A DNA stretch of 64,000 nt, taken from Streptomyces sp. DH24. GTDB taxonomy: Bacteria; Actinomycetota; Actinomycetes; Streptomycetales; Streptomycetaceae. The stretch's first letter is position 1, and every line of letters starts with the position of its first letter. Shown here one piece after another: positions 25,346 to 33,770 of this stretch. The DNA lies in NCBI RefSeq assembly GCF_029813775.1, contig NZ_JARVKW010000017.1, positions 83,139-147,138 of the forward strand, read 5' to 3'. The notes under the pieces are model-generated. The model searched no databases and had not been told where the DNA came from. It was given only the letters and a program-made list of their open reading frames with translations. Position numbers and translations under genes: made by a program.

Positions 25346-26821
25346 TCACTTCTTCCTGCCGCGCTTCTCGCGCACCCGCACCGAGATGTGGATCGGCGTG
25401 CCCTCGAAGCCGAACTCCTCGCGCAGCCGGCGCTCGATGAAGCGCCGGTAGCCCGCCTCGATGAAGCCGGAGGCGAACAGCACGAACCGCGGCGGCCTGG
25501 TGCCGGCCTGCGTGCCGAACAGGATGCGCGGCTGCTTGCCGCCCCGCACCGGGTGCGGGTGGGCGGCGACGAGCTCGCCGAGGAACGCGTTCAGCCGGCC
25601 CGTCGGGACCCGGGTCTCCCAGCCCGCCAGGGCCGTCTCGATCGCCGGGACGAGCTTCTCCATGTGGCGGCCGGTGCGCGCCGAGACGTTCACCCGGGGC
25701 GCCCACGCGACCTGGCCGAGCTCGGTCTCGATCTCCCGCTCCAGGTAGTAGCGGCGCTCCTCGTCCAGGGTGTCCCACTTGTTGAACGCGAGGACGAGCG
25801 CGCGGCCCGCCTCGACGGCCATGGTGAGGATGCGCTGGTCCTGCACCGAGATGGACTCGGAGGCGTCGATGAGGACGACGGCCACCTCGGCCTTCTCGAC
25901 GGCGGCGGCGGTGCGCAGGGAGGCGTAGTAGTCGGCGCCCTGCTGGAGGTGGACGCGCTTGCGGATGCCGGCCGTGTCCACGAACTTCCAGGTGACACCG
26001 CCGAGTTCGATCAGCTCGTCGACGGGGTCGCGGGTGGTGCCGGCGAGTTCGTTGACGACGACGCGCTCCTCGCCGGCCACCTTGTTCAGCAGGGAGGACT
26101 TGCCGACGTTCGGGCGGCCGATCAGGGCGATGCGGCGCGGGCCGCCGACGGCGGTGCCGAAGGTCTGCGCGGGGGCCTCCGGGAGGGCCTCCAGGACCTT
26201 GTCCAGCATGTCGCCGGTGCCGCGGCCGTGCAGCGCGGAGACCGGGTAGGGCTCGCCGAGGCCCAGCGACCACAGGTAGGCCGCGTCGGCCTCGCCGCTC
26301 GGGCCGTCCACCTTGTTGGCGCACAGCACGACGGGCTTGCCGGCCTTGCGCAGCAGCCGTACGACGGCCTCGTCGGTGTCGGTGGCGCCGACCTTGGCGT
26401 CCACGACGAAGACCACGGCGTCGGCGGCCTCGATGGCGTACTCGGCCTGCGCGGCCACGGAGGCGTCGATGCCGAGGACGTCCTGCTCCCAGCCGCCGGT
26501 GTCCACGACCTTGAAGCGGCGGCCCGCCCACTCGGCCTCGTAGGTGACGCGGTCGCGGGTGACGCCGGGCTTGTCCTCCACGACGGCCTCGCGGCGGCCG
26601 ATGATGCGGTTCACCAGGGTCGACTTGCCGACATTGGGCCGGCCGACGACGGCGAGCACGGGCAGCGGGCCGTGGCCGGCCGCCTCGATCGCGCCCTCGA
26701 CGTCCTCCAGGTCGAAGCCCTCTTCCGCGGCGAGCTCCATGAACTCCGCGTACTCGGCATCGCCAAGCGCCCCGTGGTCGTGCTCCTCGCCCGAGCCCTC
26801 GGAGTGGATGTGGTCGTTCAT
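25346..26821 (-). CDS. der: GTPase Der (EngA), ribosome biogenesis
   Basis: A 491-residue protein with two tandem Era-like G domains and a C-terminal KH-like domain. It acts in 50S subunit maturation. G1 motifs are GRPNVGKST at residues 60-68 and GRPNVGKSS near residue 231. The matching DTGGW/DTAGI (G3) and NKVD/NKWD (G4) motifs are present. An acidic N-terminal extension of about 50 residues (DHIHSEGSGEEHDHG) is typical of actinobacterial Der. It is the last gene of the aroH-tyrA-cmk-plsC-der series; 47 bases separate it from the acyltransferase gene. Confidence 0.95.
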   Translation of the reverse strand: MNDHIHSEGSGEEHDHGALGDAEYAEFMELAAEEGFDLEDVEGAIEAAGHGPLPVLAVVGRPNVGKSTLVNRIIGRREAVVEDKPGVTRDRVTYEAEWAGRRFKVVDTGGWEQDVLGIDASVAAQAEYAIEAADAVVFVVDAKVGATDTDEAVVRLLRKAGKPVVLCANKVDGPSGEADAAYLWSLGLGEPYPVSALHGRGTGDMLDKVLEALPEAPAQTFGTAVGGPRRIALIGRPNVGKSSLLNKVAGEERVVVNELAGTTRDPVDELIELGGVTWKFVDTAGIRKRVHLQQGADYYASLRTAAAVEKAEVAVVLIDASESISVQDQRILTMAVEAGRALVLAFNKWDTLDEERRYYLEREIETELGQVAWAPRVNVSARTGRHMEKLVPAIETALAGWETRVPTGRLNAFLGELVAAHPHPVRGGKQPRILFGTQAGTRPPRFVLFASGFIEAGYRRFIERRLREEFGFEGTPIHISVRVREKRGRKK

Positions 26822-26868
26822 GAAGTCCGTACCTCGTTCATCGTGGTGATCGGTGGACCGCCCGTTTC

Positions 26869-27579
26869 CTAACGGTCTGATCCACTACTCAGTGTGGCCC
26901 GGCGGCCGGTCAGCCGCCTGGCGTTTTCCAGGTGCGCGGTGAGCTGCTTCTGGATGCGCTCGGTCGCCGCGTCCAGGGCCGCGCGGGTGCGCCGCCCGCT
27001 TCCGTCGCCCGCGTCGAACGGGTCGCCGAAGACGACGTCGATGCGCGAGCGCAGCGGCGGCAGCCTTCTGAGCAACCGTCCGTGCCGCTCGGAGCTTCCC
27101 AGCACGGCCACCGGGACGATCGGCGCCCCGCTGCGCACGGCGAAGTACGCGAGCCCGGCGCGCAGCGCGGCGAAGTCGCCCTCGCCGCGGGTGCCCTCCG
27201 GGAAGATGCCCAGCACGCCGCCGTTGTCCAGGACGCGCAGCGCCCGGGTGACCGCGGCGCGGTCGGCGGTCGAGCGGTCCACCTTCAGCTGGCCGACGCC
27301 GAGCAGGAAGGGGTCGAGCGGGCCGACGAACGCCTCCTTCTTGATCAGGAAGTGCGTCGGCCGGGGCGCCACACCCATCACCATCGGACCGTCGATCAGG
27401 TGGCTGTGGTTGACGGCGAGGATCGCCGGGCCCGTCGCGGGCACCCGCCAGGCCCCGAGCACCCGCGGCTTCCACAGCCCGTACATCAGGCCGACGCCGA
27501 TCCGCCGCCCGACCTCGGCGCCCCTGACGGACGGGGCCGGGGACGGGGCCGGGGACGGGGCCGGGGAGGCCGCCGTCAC
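26869..27579 (-). CDS. 1-acyl-sn-glycerol-3-phosphate acyltransferase-like protein (PlsC family)
   Basis: A 236-residue member of the PlsC family, which transfers an acyl chain to lysophosphatidic acid or a related acceptor at the membrane. The catalytic H-x4-D is in NHSHLIDGP, and the second conserved motif is FPEGTRGEG. The N-terminus has an unusual Ser-Pro-Ala repeat (SPAPSPAPSPAPS) encoded by a 12-bp tandem repeat. The GTG start overlaps the cmk stop (GTGA), so the two are co-translated. The location next to cmk and der is conserved in actinobacteria. Confidence 0.88.
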   Translation of the reverse strand: MTAASPAPSPAPSPAPSVRGAEVGRRIGVGLMYGLWKPRVLGAWRVPATGPAILAVNHSHLIDGPMVMGVAPRPTHFLIKKEAFVGPLDPFLLGVGQLKVDRSTADRAAVTRALRVLDNGGVLGIFPEGTRGEGDFAALRAGLAYFAVRSGAPIVPVAVLGSSERHGRLLRRLPPLRSRIDVVFGDPFDAGDGSGRRTRAALDAATERIQKQLTAHLENARRLTGRRATLSSGSDR

Positions 27580-28253
27580 TTCGCGGCCCGCTTCTCCTCG
27601 ACGAGCGTGACGACGCACTCGATGACCTGCGGCAGCGTGAGCTCGGTGGTGTCCACCTCGACCGCGTCGTCCGCCTTGGCCAGCGGGGAGGTCTTGCGGG
27701 TGGAGTCGGCCGCGTCCCGCTTGATCAGGGCCTCGCGGGTGGCGTTGACGTCGGCGCCCTTCAGCTCGCCGCTGCGGCGGGCGGCGCGGGCCTCCGCGGA
27801 GGCGGTGAGGAAGATCTTCAGGTCGGCGTCCGGCAGGACGGTCGTACCGATGTCGCGGCCCTCCACGACGATGCCCCGCTCGGCGGACCGGGCGATGGAG
27901 CGCTGCAGCTCGGTGATCCGGGCGCGCACCTCGGGCACGGCGCTGACCGCGCTGACCCTGGAGGTGACCTCCTGGGTGCGGATCGGGCCGGCCACGTCGG
28001 TGCCGTCGACGGTGATCGTCGGGTTCGCCGGGTCGGTGCCGGAGACGATGTCCGCCTTGTCGGCGACGGCGGCGATCGCGGCCGGGTCGTCGGTGTCGAC
28101 GCCGTTGTTGACCATCCACCACGTGATCGCCCGGTACTGGGCGCCGGTGTCCAGGTAGGACAGGCCGAGCTGCGCGGCCACGGCCTTCGACGTGCTCGAC
28201 TTGCCCGTGCCGGAGGGGCCGTCGATGGCGACAATCACTGCGGCGCGTTCCAC
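27576..28253 (-). CDS. cmk: Cytidylate kinase
   Basis: A 225-residue P-loop kinase that phosphorylates CMP/dCMP to the diphosphate. The Walker A is DGPSGTGKSS. GRDIGTTVLPDADLKIFLTA carries the nucleotide-binding Arg-Asp, and the LID region is RDAADSTRKTSPL. The start is GTG at 28253 with AAAGG about ten bases upstream. It lies 108 bases downstream of tyrA and overlaps the acyltransferase gene by four bases. Confidence 0.95.
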   Translation of the reverse strand: MERAAVIVAIDGPSGTGKSSTSKAVAAQLGLSYLDTGAQYRAITWWMVNNGVDTDDPAAIAAVADKADIVSGTDPANPTITVDGTDVAGPIRTQEVTSRVSAVSAVPEVRARITELQRSIARSAERGIVVEGRDIGTTVLPDADLKIFLTASAEARAARRSGELKGADVNATREALIKRDAADSTRKTSPLAKADDAVEVDTTELTLPQVIECVVTLVEEKRAAK

Positions 28254-28361
28254 TGTGGGGGCACCTTTCCTGGTCCTGGGTGGTGGGCGGGGGCGGAGGG
28301 GCCCCGGACAAGGTTACTGCGTACGAGTGGCCCCCCGGTCCACGCCCACGGCCCCCGGCGC

Positions 28362-29447
28362 CTACTGCCGCAGTGCCCAGCCCCGCTCGCGCAGCGCCGC
28401 CGCCAGCAGGGGCGCCGCCTTCGGCTCCACCATGAGCTGCACCAGGCCGGCCTGCCGGCCCGTCGCGTGCTCGATGCGCACGTCCTCGATGTTGACCCCG
28501 GCCGCGCCGGCGTCCGCGAAGATGCGGGCCAGCTGTCCGGGCTGGTCGTCGATGAGCACGGCAACGACCTCGTAGACGCGCGGGGCGGAGCCGTGCTTGC
28601 CCGGCACCCGGACCTGGCCCGCGTTGCCGCGCCGCAGCACGTCCGCTATGCCGGCGGCGCCCTCGCGGCGCTTGTCCTCGTCGGAGGACTCCAGCGCGCG
28701 CAGCGCCCGCACGGCCTCCTCCAGGTCGCCGGCGACGTCCGTGAGGAGGTCGGCGACCGGCCCCGGGTTCGCCGAGAGGATGTCGATCCACATCCGGGGG
28801 TCGGAGGCGGCGATCCGGGTCACGTCGCGGATGCCCTGGCCGCACAGCCGTACGGCGGCCTCCTCGGCGTTCTCCAGCCGCGCGGCGACCATGCTGGACA
28901 CCAGGTGGGGCATGTGGGACACGAGGGCCACGGCGCGGTCGTGGGCGTCGGCGTCCATCACGACGGGCACGGCACGGCAGTGCGAGACCAGTTCCAGGGC
29001 GAGGTTCAGCACCTCGGTGTCGGTGTCCCGGGTCGGGGTCAGCACCCAGGGGCGGCCCTCGAAGAGCTCCCCGGTCGCGGCGAGCGGCCCGGACTTCTCC
29101 CGGCCGGACATGGGGTGGCTGCCGATGTACACGGACAGGTCGAGGCCGCGCTGCTCCAGTTCGCGGCGCGGGCCGCCCTTCACGCTGGCGACGTCGAGGT
29201 AGCCGCGGGCCAGGCCGCGCCGCATGGCGTCGGCGAGGACATCCGCCACGTAGGCGGGCGGTGCCGCGACGATCGCGAGGTCGACGGGCCCGTCCGGCGC
29301 CTCGTCGGTGCCGGCGCCGAGAGCCGCGGCCGTGCGGGCCTGTTCCGGGTCGTGGTCGGCGAGGTGGACGACGACGCCGCGCTGGGACAGGGCCAGGGCG
29401 GCGGAGGTGCCGATGAGCCCGGTGCCGATGACGAGTGCGGTTCTCAC
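28362..29447 (-). CDS. tyrA: Prephenate dehydrogenase with ACT domain
   Basis: A 361-residue NAD(P)-dependent dehydrogenase converting prephenate to 4-hydroxyphenylpyruvate in tyrosine synthesis. The Rossmann motif GTGLIGTSAALAL is at the N-terminus, and the active-site region GSHPMSGREKSGP is near residue 122. The C-terminal ~75 residues form an ACT domain (YEVVAVLIDDQPGQLARIF), pointing to amino-acid feedback control. The GTG start overlaps the aroH stop by four bases (GTGA), so chorismate mutase and dehydrogenase are made together. Confidence 0.93.
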   Translation of the reverse strand: MRTALVIGTGLIGTSAALALSQRGVVVHLADHDPEQARTAAALGAGTDEAPDGPVDLAIVAAPPAYVADVLADAMRRGLARGYLDVASVKGGPRRELEQRGLDLSVYIGSHPMSGREKSGPLAATGELFEGRPWVLTPTRDTDTEVLNLALELVSHCRAVPVVMDADAHDRAVALVSHMPHLVSSMVAARLENAEEAAVRLCGQGIRDVTRIAASDPRMWIDILSANPGPVADLLTDVAGDLEEAVRALRALESSDEDKRREGAAGIADVLRRGNAGQVRVPGKHGSAPRVYEVVAVLIDDQPGQLARIFADAGAAGVNIEDVRIEHATGRQAGLVQLMVEPKAAPLLAAALRERGWALRQ

Positions 29448-29806
29448 TGGGCGATGTCCTTGCGCAGGGCTCCCGCGGCGCCGAGGTAGACGTGCGCTAT
29501 CTCGGCACGGGGCCGGTCGGACTCGATGTGCGCGAGGATGCGGACGACGCGGGGCATGGCCCCCTCGATGTCGAGTTCCTGGGCGCAGATCAGGGGGACT
29601 TCGACGATGCCGAGCTTGCGCGCGGCGGCGGCCGGGAAGTCGCTGTGCAGGTCCGGTGTGGCCGTGAACCAGATGCTGATCAGGTCGTCCGTGCTCAGCT
29701 CGTTGCGTTCGAGGACGGCGGTGAGCAGGGCTCCGACCTGCTCGTCCATGTGGCCGGCCTCGTCCCGCTCCAGCTGGACGGCGCCCCGGACCGCTCGTAC
29801 CGCCAC
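29444..29806 (-). CDS. aroH: Chorismate mutase, AroH type
   Basis: A 120-residue AroH-class enzyme (trimeric barrel fold) that converts chorismate to prephenate. Recognisable features are RAVRGAVQLERD at the N-terminus with the active-site Arg, WFTATPDLHSDFPAAAAR, and VPLICAQELDIEGAMPRVVR. The GTG start has GAGGAG upstream. It feeds prephenate to the overlapping tyrA product. Confidence 0.93.
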   Translation of the reverse strand: MAVRAVRGAVQLERDEAGHMDEQVGALLTAVLERNELSTDDLISIWFTATPDLHSDFPAAAARKLGIVEVPLICAQELDIEGAMPRVVRILAHIESDRPRAEIAHVYLGAAGALRKDIAQ

Positions 29807-29970
29807 GGTGATGCTCCTCGCTGACGTGCGTATCGGCTGTGCGTCCGTCCAGCCTAGTCATCCGTTCACCGCCGGTGAGCGATGCCCAATGCGTGAGACG
29901 GCCATTCGTGAGACGGCCCCGTGCGGGGTGCTTCTTCCGTACCGCGTTCGGTGCCAGGATGCTGCTTCCA

Positions 29971-30047
29971 CCCCGTTTTTCTCGTTTTCCTGTTCTCCCG
30001 CTCATTCTGTTCTTTCTGCTCTTTCTGTTCTCCCGTTTCTTACGCAC
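29971..30047 (+). repeat. Pyrimidine-rich tract upstream of the Rieske gene
   Basis: About 75 bases are almost pure C/T on the plus strand, with repeated TTCTGTTCT/TTTCTG units and few A. This is very unlike the surrounding GC-rich sequence. It directly precedes the Rieske gene and probably lies in its leader. I see no coding role. Confidence 0.7.
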
Positions 30048-30060
30048 CTGGAGTGACGAC

Positions 30061-30474
30061 ATGGCCGAGAACGCGACCCGGCGAACGGTTCTTCTGGCGG
30101 CGGGCGCGGCGGCCCTGACCGCGGGCTGCGGCGGCGGTGACGGCGAGGGCAGGGGGGACGCCGGCCGGTCCGTGGAGGCCACCGGCGGTCAGGAGCTCGC
30201 CGCCACGAGTGACATCCCGGTCGGCGGCGGCAGGATCTTCAAGGCCGAGAAGGTGGTGGTGACGCAGCCGGAGGAGGGCGAGTTCAAGGCGTTCTCGGCG
30301 ATCTGCACGCACCAGTCCTGCACGGTGGCGAGCGTGTCGGACGGCACCATCAACTGCGCCTGCCACGGCAGCAGGTTCCGGGTCGCCGACGGCGCGGTGG
30401 AGAAGGGCCCGGCGACGCGTGCGCTGCCCGCCGAGCGGATCACGGTGGAGGGAAATTCGATCCGCCTGGCGTGA
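30061..30474 (+). CDS. Rieske [2Fe-2S] lipoprotein
   Basis: A 137-residue exported iron-sulphur protein. The N-terminus carries a twin Arg (ATRRTVLLAAG), a hydrophobic core and a lipobox (LTAGC), so it is probably a Tat-exported lipoprotein anchored by Cys-21. A Gly/Asp linker precedes the Rieske domain, whose cluster ligands are in ICTHQSCTV (Cys, His) and CACHGSRF (Cys, His). It is a stand-alone small Rieske protein, not a bc1 subunit; the redox partner is unknown. ATG at 30061 is chosen for the signal peptide; no clear Shine-Dalgarno is seen. Confidence 0.88.
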   Translation: MAENATRRTVLLAAGAAALTAGCGGGDGEGRGDAGRSVEATGGQELAATSDIPVGGGRIFKAEKVVVTQPEEGEFKAFSAICTHQSCTVASVSDGTINCACHGSRFRVADGAVEKGPATRALPAERITVEGNSIRLA

Positions 30475-30496
30475 CGGCCCGCGTACGCTCCCGGGC

Positions 30497-31258
30497 ATGC
30501 ACCCGACGACGCCCGAGACGCTGGTACGCGAGCACACGGTCTACGCCTGTGTGATGGGGTCGCGCGCCTTCGGTCTGGCGACGGAGGGCAGCGACACCGA
30601 CCGCCGCGGGGTGTTCCTGGCGCCCACCGAGCTGTTCTGGCGCTTCGAGAAGCCGCCGACGCATGTCGAGGGCCCGGCCGAGGAGCAGTTCAGCTGGGAG
30701 CTGGAGCGCTTCTGCGAGCTGGCGCTGCGCGCGAACCCGAACATCCTGGAGTGCCTGCACTCCCCGCTCGTGGAGTACGCCGACGCCACCGGCCGCGAGC
30801 TGCTGGACCTGCGCGGGGCGTTCCTGTCCCGCCGGGTCCACGAGACGTTCACCCGGTACGCGCTGGGCCAGCGCCGCAAGCTGGAGGCCGGCGTCCGCGC
30901 GCACGGCGCGCCCCGCTGGAAGCACGCCATGCACCTGCTGCGGCTGCTGATCGGCGTCCGGGACCTGCTGCGCACGGGCACGCTCACCCTCGACGTCGGC
31001 GACGCGCGCGAGCCGTTGCTGGCCGTGAAGCGCGGCGAGGTCCCCTGGCCGCGGGTGGAGGCCCGGATGAACCGGCTGGCCGAGGAGGCCGAGGAGGCCG
31101 CCGGGCGCGGCCCCCTCCCGGCGGAACCGGACCGGCCCCGCGTCGAGGACTTCCTGGTCCGGGTGCGCCGCGCCTCAGCCCTCGGCGCCCGCCAGCCGGA
31201 CGCGCACGACGAGGTCGTGCAGCGCGTCGTGGGCGGTCGGGGCACCGGGCAGCGCTGA
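30497..31258 (+). CDS. RlaP-type nucleotidyltransferase
   Basis: A 253-residue polymerase-beta-superfamily protein of the RlaP (PF10127) type. The catalytic region is VMGSRAFGLATEGSDTD, with the GS motif and the Asp-x-Asp metal pair. ILECLHSPL and an all-helical C-terminal half (WKHAMHLLRLLIGVRDLL) follow. RlaP proteins are linked in other genomes to RNA ligases and RNA repair; the substrate is not known. TACGCT lies seven bases before the ATG (leaderless). Its 3' end overlaps the convergent paralogue by 84 bases. Confidence 0.85.
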   Translation: MHPTTPETLVREHTVYACVMGSRAFGLATEGSDTDRRGVFLAPTELFWRFEKPPTHVEGPAEEQFSWELERFCELALRANPNILECLHSPLVEYADATGRELLDLRGAFLSRRVHETFTRYALGQRRKLEAGVRAHGAPRWKHAMHLLRLLIGVRDLLRTGTLTLDVGDAREPLLAVKRGEVPWPRVEARMNRLAEEAEEAAGRGPLPAEPDRPRVEDFLVRVRRASALGARQPDAHDEVVQRVVGGRGTGQR

Positions 31259-31936
31259 CGCGGCCTGCGCCTCGTCCAGCGCCTCGTGCAGTTTCCCGAT
31301 GTCGTCCCGCACCCGCGCGTGGTCGGTGTCGGCGGCGCCGTGCTCCCGCTCCGCCTTGGCCGCGATCAGCTCGGGCAGGTAGGCGGGGGCGGCGTCGACC
31401 TCGCCGAGCAGGGTGGGCAGATGGGCCTGCACCTCGCCGCTGCGCATCAGGTGGATGCCGGTCAGCAGTACACGGAAGGTGTAGAGCAGCGGCTTGAGCT
31501 CGCCGGTCTTCTCGAACAGCCGCCACTGCGTCACCGCGAAGCCCCGGTAGTGGTGGGCGTGGTGGCTGGTGAGCACGTCCGGGACCAGCGCGGCCAGTTC
31601 GCGGTGCGCGTCGGTGGTGTGCACGACCAGCGGCGACAGCAGCTGCTCCAGGACGTAGCCGTTGCGGCGCAGCATCAGCCGGACGAACTTGCGCAGGTCG
31701 TGCGTGACCAGATCCAGCTCGACGCCGTCCCGCAGCCACGTCCGGGAGCGGGTCTCGTCCGGTTCGCGCAGCCCGAGGAGGTCCGCGGCGGGCAGCAGGT
31801 GCGCGCCGCGCAGGTCGACGTCGGAGTCGCGGGACGGGAAGCCGTAGAGGTGGGCGCCGGAGACGGTGGCGAACAGCACCGGGTCGGGCTGTTCGGCCAC
31901 CACCGGGCCGAGGTCGGTGTCGAGGGCGTCGGTCAC
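31175..31936 (-). CDS. RlaP-type nucleotidyltransferase (paralogue)
   Basis: A 253-residue protein, equal in length to its convergent neighbour, with the same fold. The active-site segment is SGAHLYGFPSRDSDVDLRG, where the usual GS is GA but the Asp-x-Asp is kept. YVLEQLLSPLVVHTTD and a helical C-terminal half follow. It lies three bases downstream of the ADP-ribosylglycohydrolase gene, in line with the Nudix regulator, so the three form an operon. The role is probably nucleotidyl transfer to a protein or RNA; not proven. Confidence 0.85.
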   Translation of the reverse strand: MTDALDTDLGPVVAEQPDPVLFATVSGAHLYGFPSRDSDVDLRGAHLLPAADLLGLREPDETRSRTWLRDGVELDLVTHDLRKFVRLMLRRNGYVLEQLLSPLVVHTTDAHRELAALVPDVLTSHHAHHYRGFAVTQWRLFEKTGELKPLLYTFRVLLTGIHLMRSGEVQAHLPTLLGEVDAAPAYLPELIAAKAEREHGAADTDHARVRDDIGKLHEALDEAQAASALPGAPTAHDALHDLVVRVRLAGAEG

Positions 31937-31939
31937 GGC

Positions 31940-32962
31940 TCAAGCGTCCCAGAGCGCTCCGAGCGTGATCAGGTCGCCCCGGTACTCGATGCGGTCGGCC
32001 CATTCTGCGGGCCAGGCGTCCGCGCCGAGGTGGGCGCCCGCGAAGGCGCCGGCGAGGCAGGCGATGGAGTCGGAGTCGCCGGAGGAGCAGGCCGCGCGGC
32101 GCAGCGCGGTGAGGGGCTCGTCCACGAACATCAGGAAGCACAGCAACCCGGTCGCCAGGGCCTCCTCGGCGATCCAGCCGGCGCCGGTGGCCAGGCACGG
32201 GTCGGTCTCGGGTGAGGTGGTGCGCACGGCGTCCCGGAGCCGGTCGAGGACCGCCAGGCACTCGTCCCAGCCGCGGGCGGCGAAGTGCTCCGGGTCGGGG
32301 TCCTGGCCGCGGGTCCACAGGTCGCCGAGCCACTCGTGGTGGTAGCGGGTGCGGTTGTCCAGGGCGTAGGAGCGCAGCAGGCCGACGAGGCCGGCGGGGT
32401 CGGCGCCCTGCGCGAGGAGGTGCACGGCGTGCGCGGTGAGGTCGGACGCGGCGAGCGCCGTCGGGTGGCCGTGGGTGAGGGCCGACTGCAACTGGGCGGC
32501 GCCCGCGCGCTGTTCGTCGCTCAGGCCGGGGGCGAGGCCGACGGGGGCGACGCGCATGTTGGCGCCGCAGCCCTTGGAGTGGATCTGGCTGGCGTCCTGC
32601 CAGGGCCGGTCCTCGGCCTTGAGCAGGGAGCAGGCCCGCAGGCAGGTGTTGCCGGGGGCGCGGTTGTTCTCCGGCGACTCGTACCAGACCACGAACTCCT
32701 CGCGCACCGGCCGCTCCAGGCTCTCCGGGTCGAGTACGCCCCGGTCCATCGCCGTGCGCAGGCCCTTGCCGAGCGCGAGCGTCATCTGGGTGTCGTCGGT
32801 GACGATCGCGGGCGTCGGCAGGTCCATCTCGCGCCAGGGCCCGCACTTGGCGAGGATCGAGGGCACGTCGTTGAACTCGGTCGGGAAACCGAGCGCGTCC
32901 CCGAGGGCGAGGCCGGTCAGTGCTCCGGTGGCGGCGCGCTTGCGAACGGTGGTCGAGGTCAT
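31940..32962 (-). CDS. ADP-ribosylglycohydrolase family protein
   Basis: A 340-residue DraG/ARH-family hydrolase that removes ADP-ribose from a protein, nucleic acid or metabolite. The metal ligands are seen in TDDTQM (near residue 53) and in SSGDSDSIACLAGAFAGA near the C-terminus. An N-terminal GALTGLALGDALGFPTEF is typical. The ATG overlaps the Nudix regulator stop (ATGA). Gene order Nudix regulator, hydrolase, nucleotidyltransferase suggests one pathway of ADP-ribose or nucleotide end processing. Confidence 0.9.
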   Translation of the reverse strand: MTSTTVRKRAATGALTGLALGDALGFPTEFNDVPSILAKCGPWREMDLPTPAIVTDDTQMTLALGKGLRTAMDRGVLDPESLERPVREEFVVWYESPENNRAPGNTCLRACSLLKAEDRPWQDASQIHSKGCGANMRVAPVGLAPGLSDEQRAGAAQLQSALTHGHPTALAASDLTAHAVHLLAQGADPAGLVGLLRSYALDNRTRYHHEWLGDLWTRGQDPDPEHFAARGWDECLAVLDRLRDAVRTTSPETDPCLATGAGWIAEEALATGLLCFLMFVDEPLTALRRAACSSGDSDSIACLAGAFAGAHLGADAWPAEWADRIEYRGDLITLGALWDA

Positions 32963-33720
32963 GCGGGGCGTCCTTCCCGGGACGGTCGGAGCAGGGGCGG
33001 GTGCAGGGTGGTGGCGGTGCCCGCGCGGTACAGCGCGGCCGGTTTGCCGCGGCCGCCGGTGAGCCGGGCGGCGCCCGGGACCGGTTCGACGAAGCCGGGC
33101 GTGGCGAGCACCTTGCGGCGGAAGTTGGGCCGGTCGAGGGCGGTGCCCCACACGGTCTCGTACACGCGCTGGAGCTCGCCGAGGGTGAACTCGGGCGGGC
33201 AGAACGCGGTGGCGAGGCAGGTGTGTTCGAGCTCGGCACCGACGCGGTCGTGCGCGTCGGCGAGGATCCGGTCGTGGTCGAAGGCCAGCGGCCGGGCGTC
33301 GTCGTACGGCACCCAGCGGGCCTGGGCCGCGTCGCCGCCGCCGCGCGGTTCGAGGGGAGCGGGGCGGGCATCGCGGTGACCGGGGTGCGCGGGAGGGGGC
33401 AGCAGCGCGGCGAAGGCGACCGACACGACCCGCATGCGGGGGTCGCGGCCCGGTTCGCTGTACGTGCGCAGCTGCTCCAGGTGCAGCCCGCTGACGTCGG
33501 CGAGGCCGGTCTCCTCGGCGAGTTCGCGCCGGGCCGCGGTCTCCGCCGACTCGTCGGGCCGCACGAACCCGCCGGGCAGCGCCCACTGCCCGGCGTACGG
33601 CTCCTGCCCGCGTTCCACGAGGAGGACGTGCAGGGTGTCCGCGCGGACGGTGAGGACGGCGAGGTCGACGGTGACGGCGAAGGGCTCGTGGGCGTACTTG
33701 TCGTAGTCCTGCGCGGTCAC
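32959..33720 (-). CDS. nrtR: NrtR-like Nudix-wHTH regulator
   Basis: A 253-residue protein with an N-terminal Nudix domain and a C-terminal winged-helix domain. The Nudix box (GGFVRPDESAETAARRELAEE) is intact, so hydrolysis of an ADP-ribose-like compound is possible, though NrtR members often only bind it. The C-terminal part (FTLGELQRVYETVWG, RPNFRRKVLATPGF) is the DNA-binding domain of NrtR repressors of NAD metabolism. A perfect ATAGTC-N5-GACTAT palindrome lies 33 bases upstream. GTG start, with a GGGAGG ribosome binding site. It is the first gene of a three-gene operon. Confidence 0.85.
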   Translation of the reverse strand: MTAQDYDKYAHEPFAVTVDLAVLTVRADTLHVLLVERGQEPYAGQWALPGGFVRPDESAETAARRELAEETGLADVSGLHLEQLRTYSEPGRDPRMRVVSVAFAALLPPPAHPGHRDARPAPLEPRGGGDAAQARWVPYDDARPLAFDHDRILADAHDRVGAELEHTCLATAFCPPEFTLGELQRVYETVWGTALDRPNFRRKVLATPGFVEPVPGAARLTGGRGKPAALYRAGTATTLHPPLLRPSREGRPA

Positions 33721-33753
33721 GGCCGTCCACCCCCTCCCAGGTCGGCACCACTA

Positions 33754-33770
33754 ATAGTCAGGCCGACTAT
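33754..33770 (-). promoter_or_regulatory. NrtR-type operator overlapping a -10 element
   Basis: A perfect 17-bp palindrome ATAGTC-AGGCC-GACTAT lies upstream of the NrtR-like gene. On the minus strand the left half also forms TATAGT, a good -10 hexamer, so bound repressor would block RNA polymerase. The site resembles known NrtR boxes in symmetry and size; assignment to this regulator is inferred from position. Confidence 0.65.
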
